Positions 15,383-15,922 of a stretch of 15,922 bases of DNA are shown piece after piece. The DNA is taken from positions 1-15,922 of the forward strand of contig JAGCWY010000154.1 of the NCBI GenBank assembly GCA_017961625.1. The letters are read 5' to 3'. The stretch's first letter is position 1. Each line of letters starts with the position of its first letter. Both the position numbers and the translations under genes were made by a program. Source of the stretch: Ruminococcus sp. Its GTDB lineage: Bacteria > Bacillota > Clostridia > Oscillospirales > Ruminococcaceae. Under the pieces are notes generated by a model, which was given only the letters and a program-made list of their open reading frames with translations, was not told where the DNA came from and searched no databases.

Positions 15383-15413
15383 CCTCAGCATTTCACTCTG
15401 CTGAGGCTTTTTT
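15383..15413 (+). terminator. Intrinsic terminator of the ctp gene
   Basis: CCTCAGCA / TGCTGAGG forms an 8-bp stem with an 8-base loop. It is preceded by five A's and followed by CTTTTTT, 64 bp past the protease stop. It probably ends the whole cell-wall cluster. Confidence 0.93.
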
Positions 15414-15740
15414 ATGAAAACCATGAGAACGTTTTCTTCTTCCATCCTATCTTGAACGATTAAAAACATGAAAATATATTACATGGTGAAAAAAGCAAGA
15501 AAATAGGATACGTATTATGGCAACGAACAGAGAATTAATAATGCTATGGAGAGATACCTACATCGCCTACTTTGTTTTATCGTTATATCATTTACACTGA
15601 GAAAGCGCCACTACAGTATGTCATTTATGATCTATTAGTACGGCTCGGGCGAAAAATATTCTCTACTACAAAGTTGTATCGATATTTTCATATCATCCGC
15701 TTAGACAGACACAATAATTCCGAATGACAAATTAAACCAG
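15414..15740. other. Long non-coding stretch, function unknown
   Basis: No coding region of any weight is seen; the longest small frame (ATG 15517 to TGA 15600, 27 codons) has a weak ribosome site and no recognisable product. The DNA is AT-rich. It contains an inverted pair ATCCTAT/ATAGGAT bracketing about 50 bases near 15445-15510, and a fold GAAAAATAT / ATATTTTC enclosing TACA/TGTA at about 15653-15689. It may be promoter and leader for the structured element that follows; no consensus promoter is found. Confidence 0.4.
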
Positions 15741-15922
15741 CCCCACAACACTCTAAAATGGCAGACTAGCAACGATAGTCCCTTAGTGTAAAATTTATGT
15801 GGGCATGACGGAAAGGGTAAGCGGTTTATGCCGCGAAAGCCGGTTGACAACGAGGAGGCGATGAGATAGGCTGGATGCCAGGCAGCACCATTTAATTTAA
15901 AGGGGGGCTGCCTCGGCTGACA
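15741..15922 (+). ncRNA. Candidate structured non-coding RNA, runs off the window
   Basis: Nested complementary arms are visible: CCCACA/TGTGGG (15742-15747, 15798-15803), directly stacked on ACACT/AGTGT (15748-15752, 15785-15789), enclosing GACTA/TAGTC (15764-15768, 15776-15780). Downstream are GCGG/CCGC (15821-15834), AGCC/GGCT (15838-15841, 15869-15872) and a strong AGGCAGC/GCTGCCT stem (15880-15886, 15907-15913) extended by GCC/GGC (15877-15879, 15915-15917). A GC-GAAA-GC tetraloop-like run lies at 15833-15840, favouring the plus strand. Purine-rich single-stranded blocks (GAGGAGGCGATGAGATA) lie between stems. No long ORF crosses it. The class is not established; a raiA-motif RNA, another Firmicutes ncRNA, or a riboswitch for a gene to the right are options. 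Confidence 0.5.

Noticed and set aside
15517..15600. 27-codon small ORF in the right-hand non-coding stretch
   Set aside because: Weak ribosome site, no clear promoter and no recognisable sequence; too short to support without conservation.
15760..15785. Group I intron core (AGACTA ... TAGTCC resembles the R and S elements)
   Set aside because: Only 7 bases separate the two arms, leaving no room for the P3/P8 domain, and no other core element is seen.

Overview
The window looks like a chromosomal segment from a Gram-positive anaerobe of the Ruminococcus / Oscillospirales type. The basis is strong Shine-Dalgarno sites (AAAGGAG), TTG and GTG starts, the DUF1934 (YwiB-like)-argS pairing, an FtsEX / coiled-coil M23 peptidase / CtpA-like cluster, and a GH130 mannoside phosphorylase of the kind described in ruminococci. 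The genus is inferred from this content; no rRNA or other decisive marker is present.

Left part, minus strand (about 1-4527). A solitary initiator tRNA-fMet has a consensus sigma-A promoter and its own intrinsic terminator. Upstream of it lies a two-gene unit: a GNAT acetyltransferase and a cupin-GNAT-GNAT three-domain fusion. A gap of about 265 bp with two hairpin-rich, repeat-like elements follows. Next comes an apparent operon of a metallo-beta-lactamase-fold hydrolase, split by one in-frame stop, and an atypical galactokinase.

Middle, plus strand (about 4597-9327). A GH130 phosphorylase has its own promoter and terminator. It is followed by a unit with a D-Ala-D-Ala-ligase-like ATP-grasp protein whose usual catalytic acidic residues are replaced, a DUF1934 protein, and arginyl-tRNA synthetase.

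Right part, plus strand (about 9328-15413). After a palindrome-rich intergenic region come a CdaR/PucR-type regulator, FtsE with an unusual acidic C-terminal extension, FtsX overlapping it by 4 bp, a secreted coiled-coil M23 (PcsB/CwlO/EnvC-like) peptidoglycan hydrolase, and an S41 C-terminal processing protease. This reads as a cell-wall-remodelling module: FtsEX is the ATP-driven membrane switch, the M23 protein its likely extracellular effector, and the Ctp protease a possible regulator. Hairpins at two gene junctions could tune downstream expression.

Right edge (15414-15922). No convincing protein gene is present. The last 180 bases or so fold into nested, complementary stems and look like a structured non-coding RNA that runs off the window. 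This, the degenerate ligase and the FtsE extension are the most interesting items.
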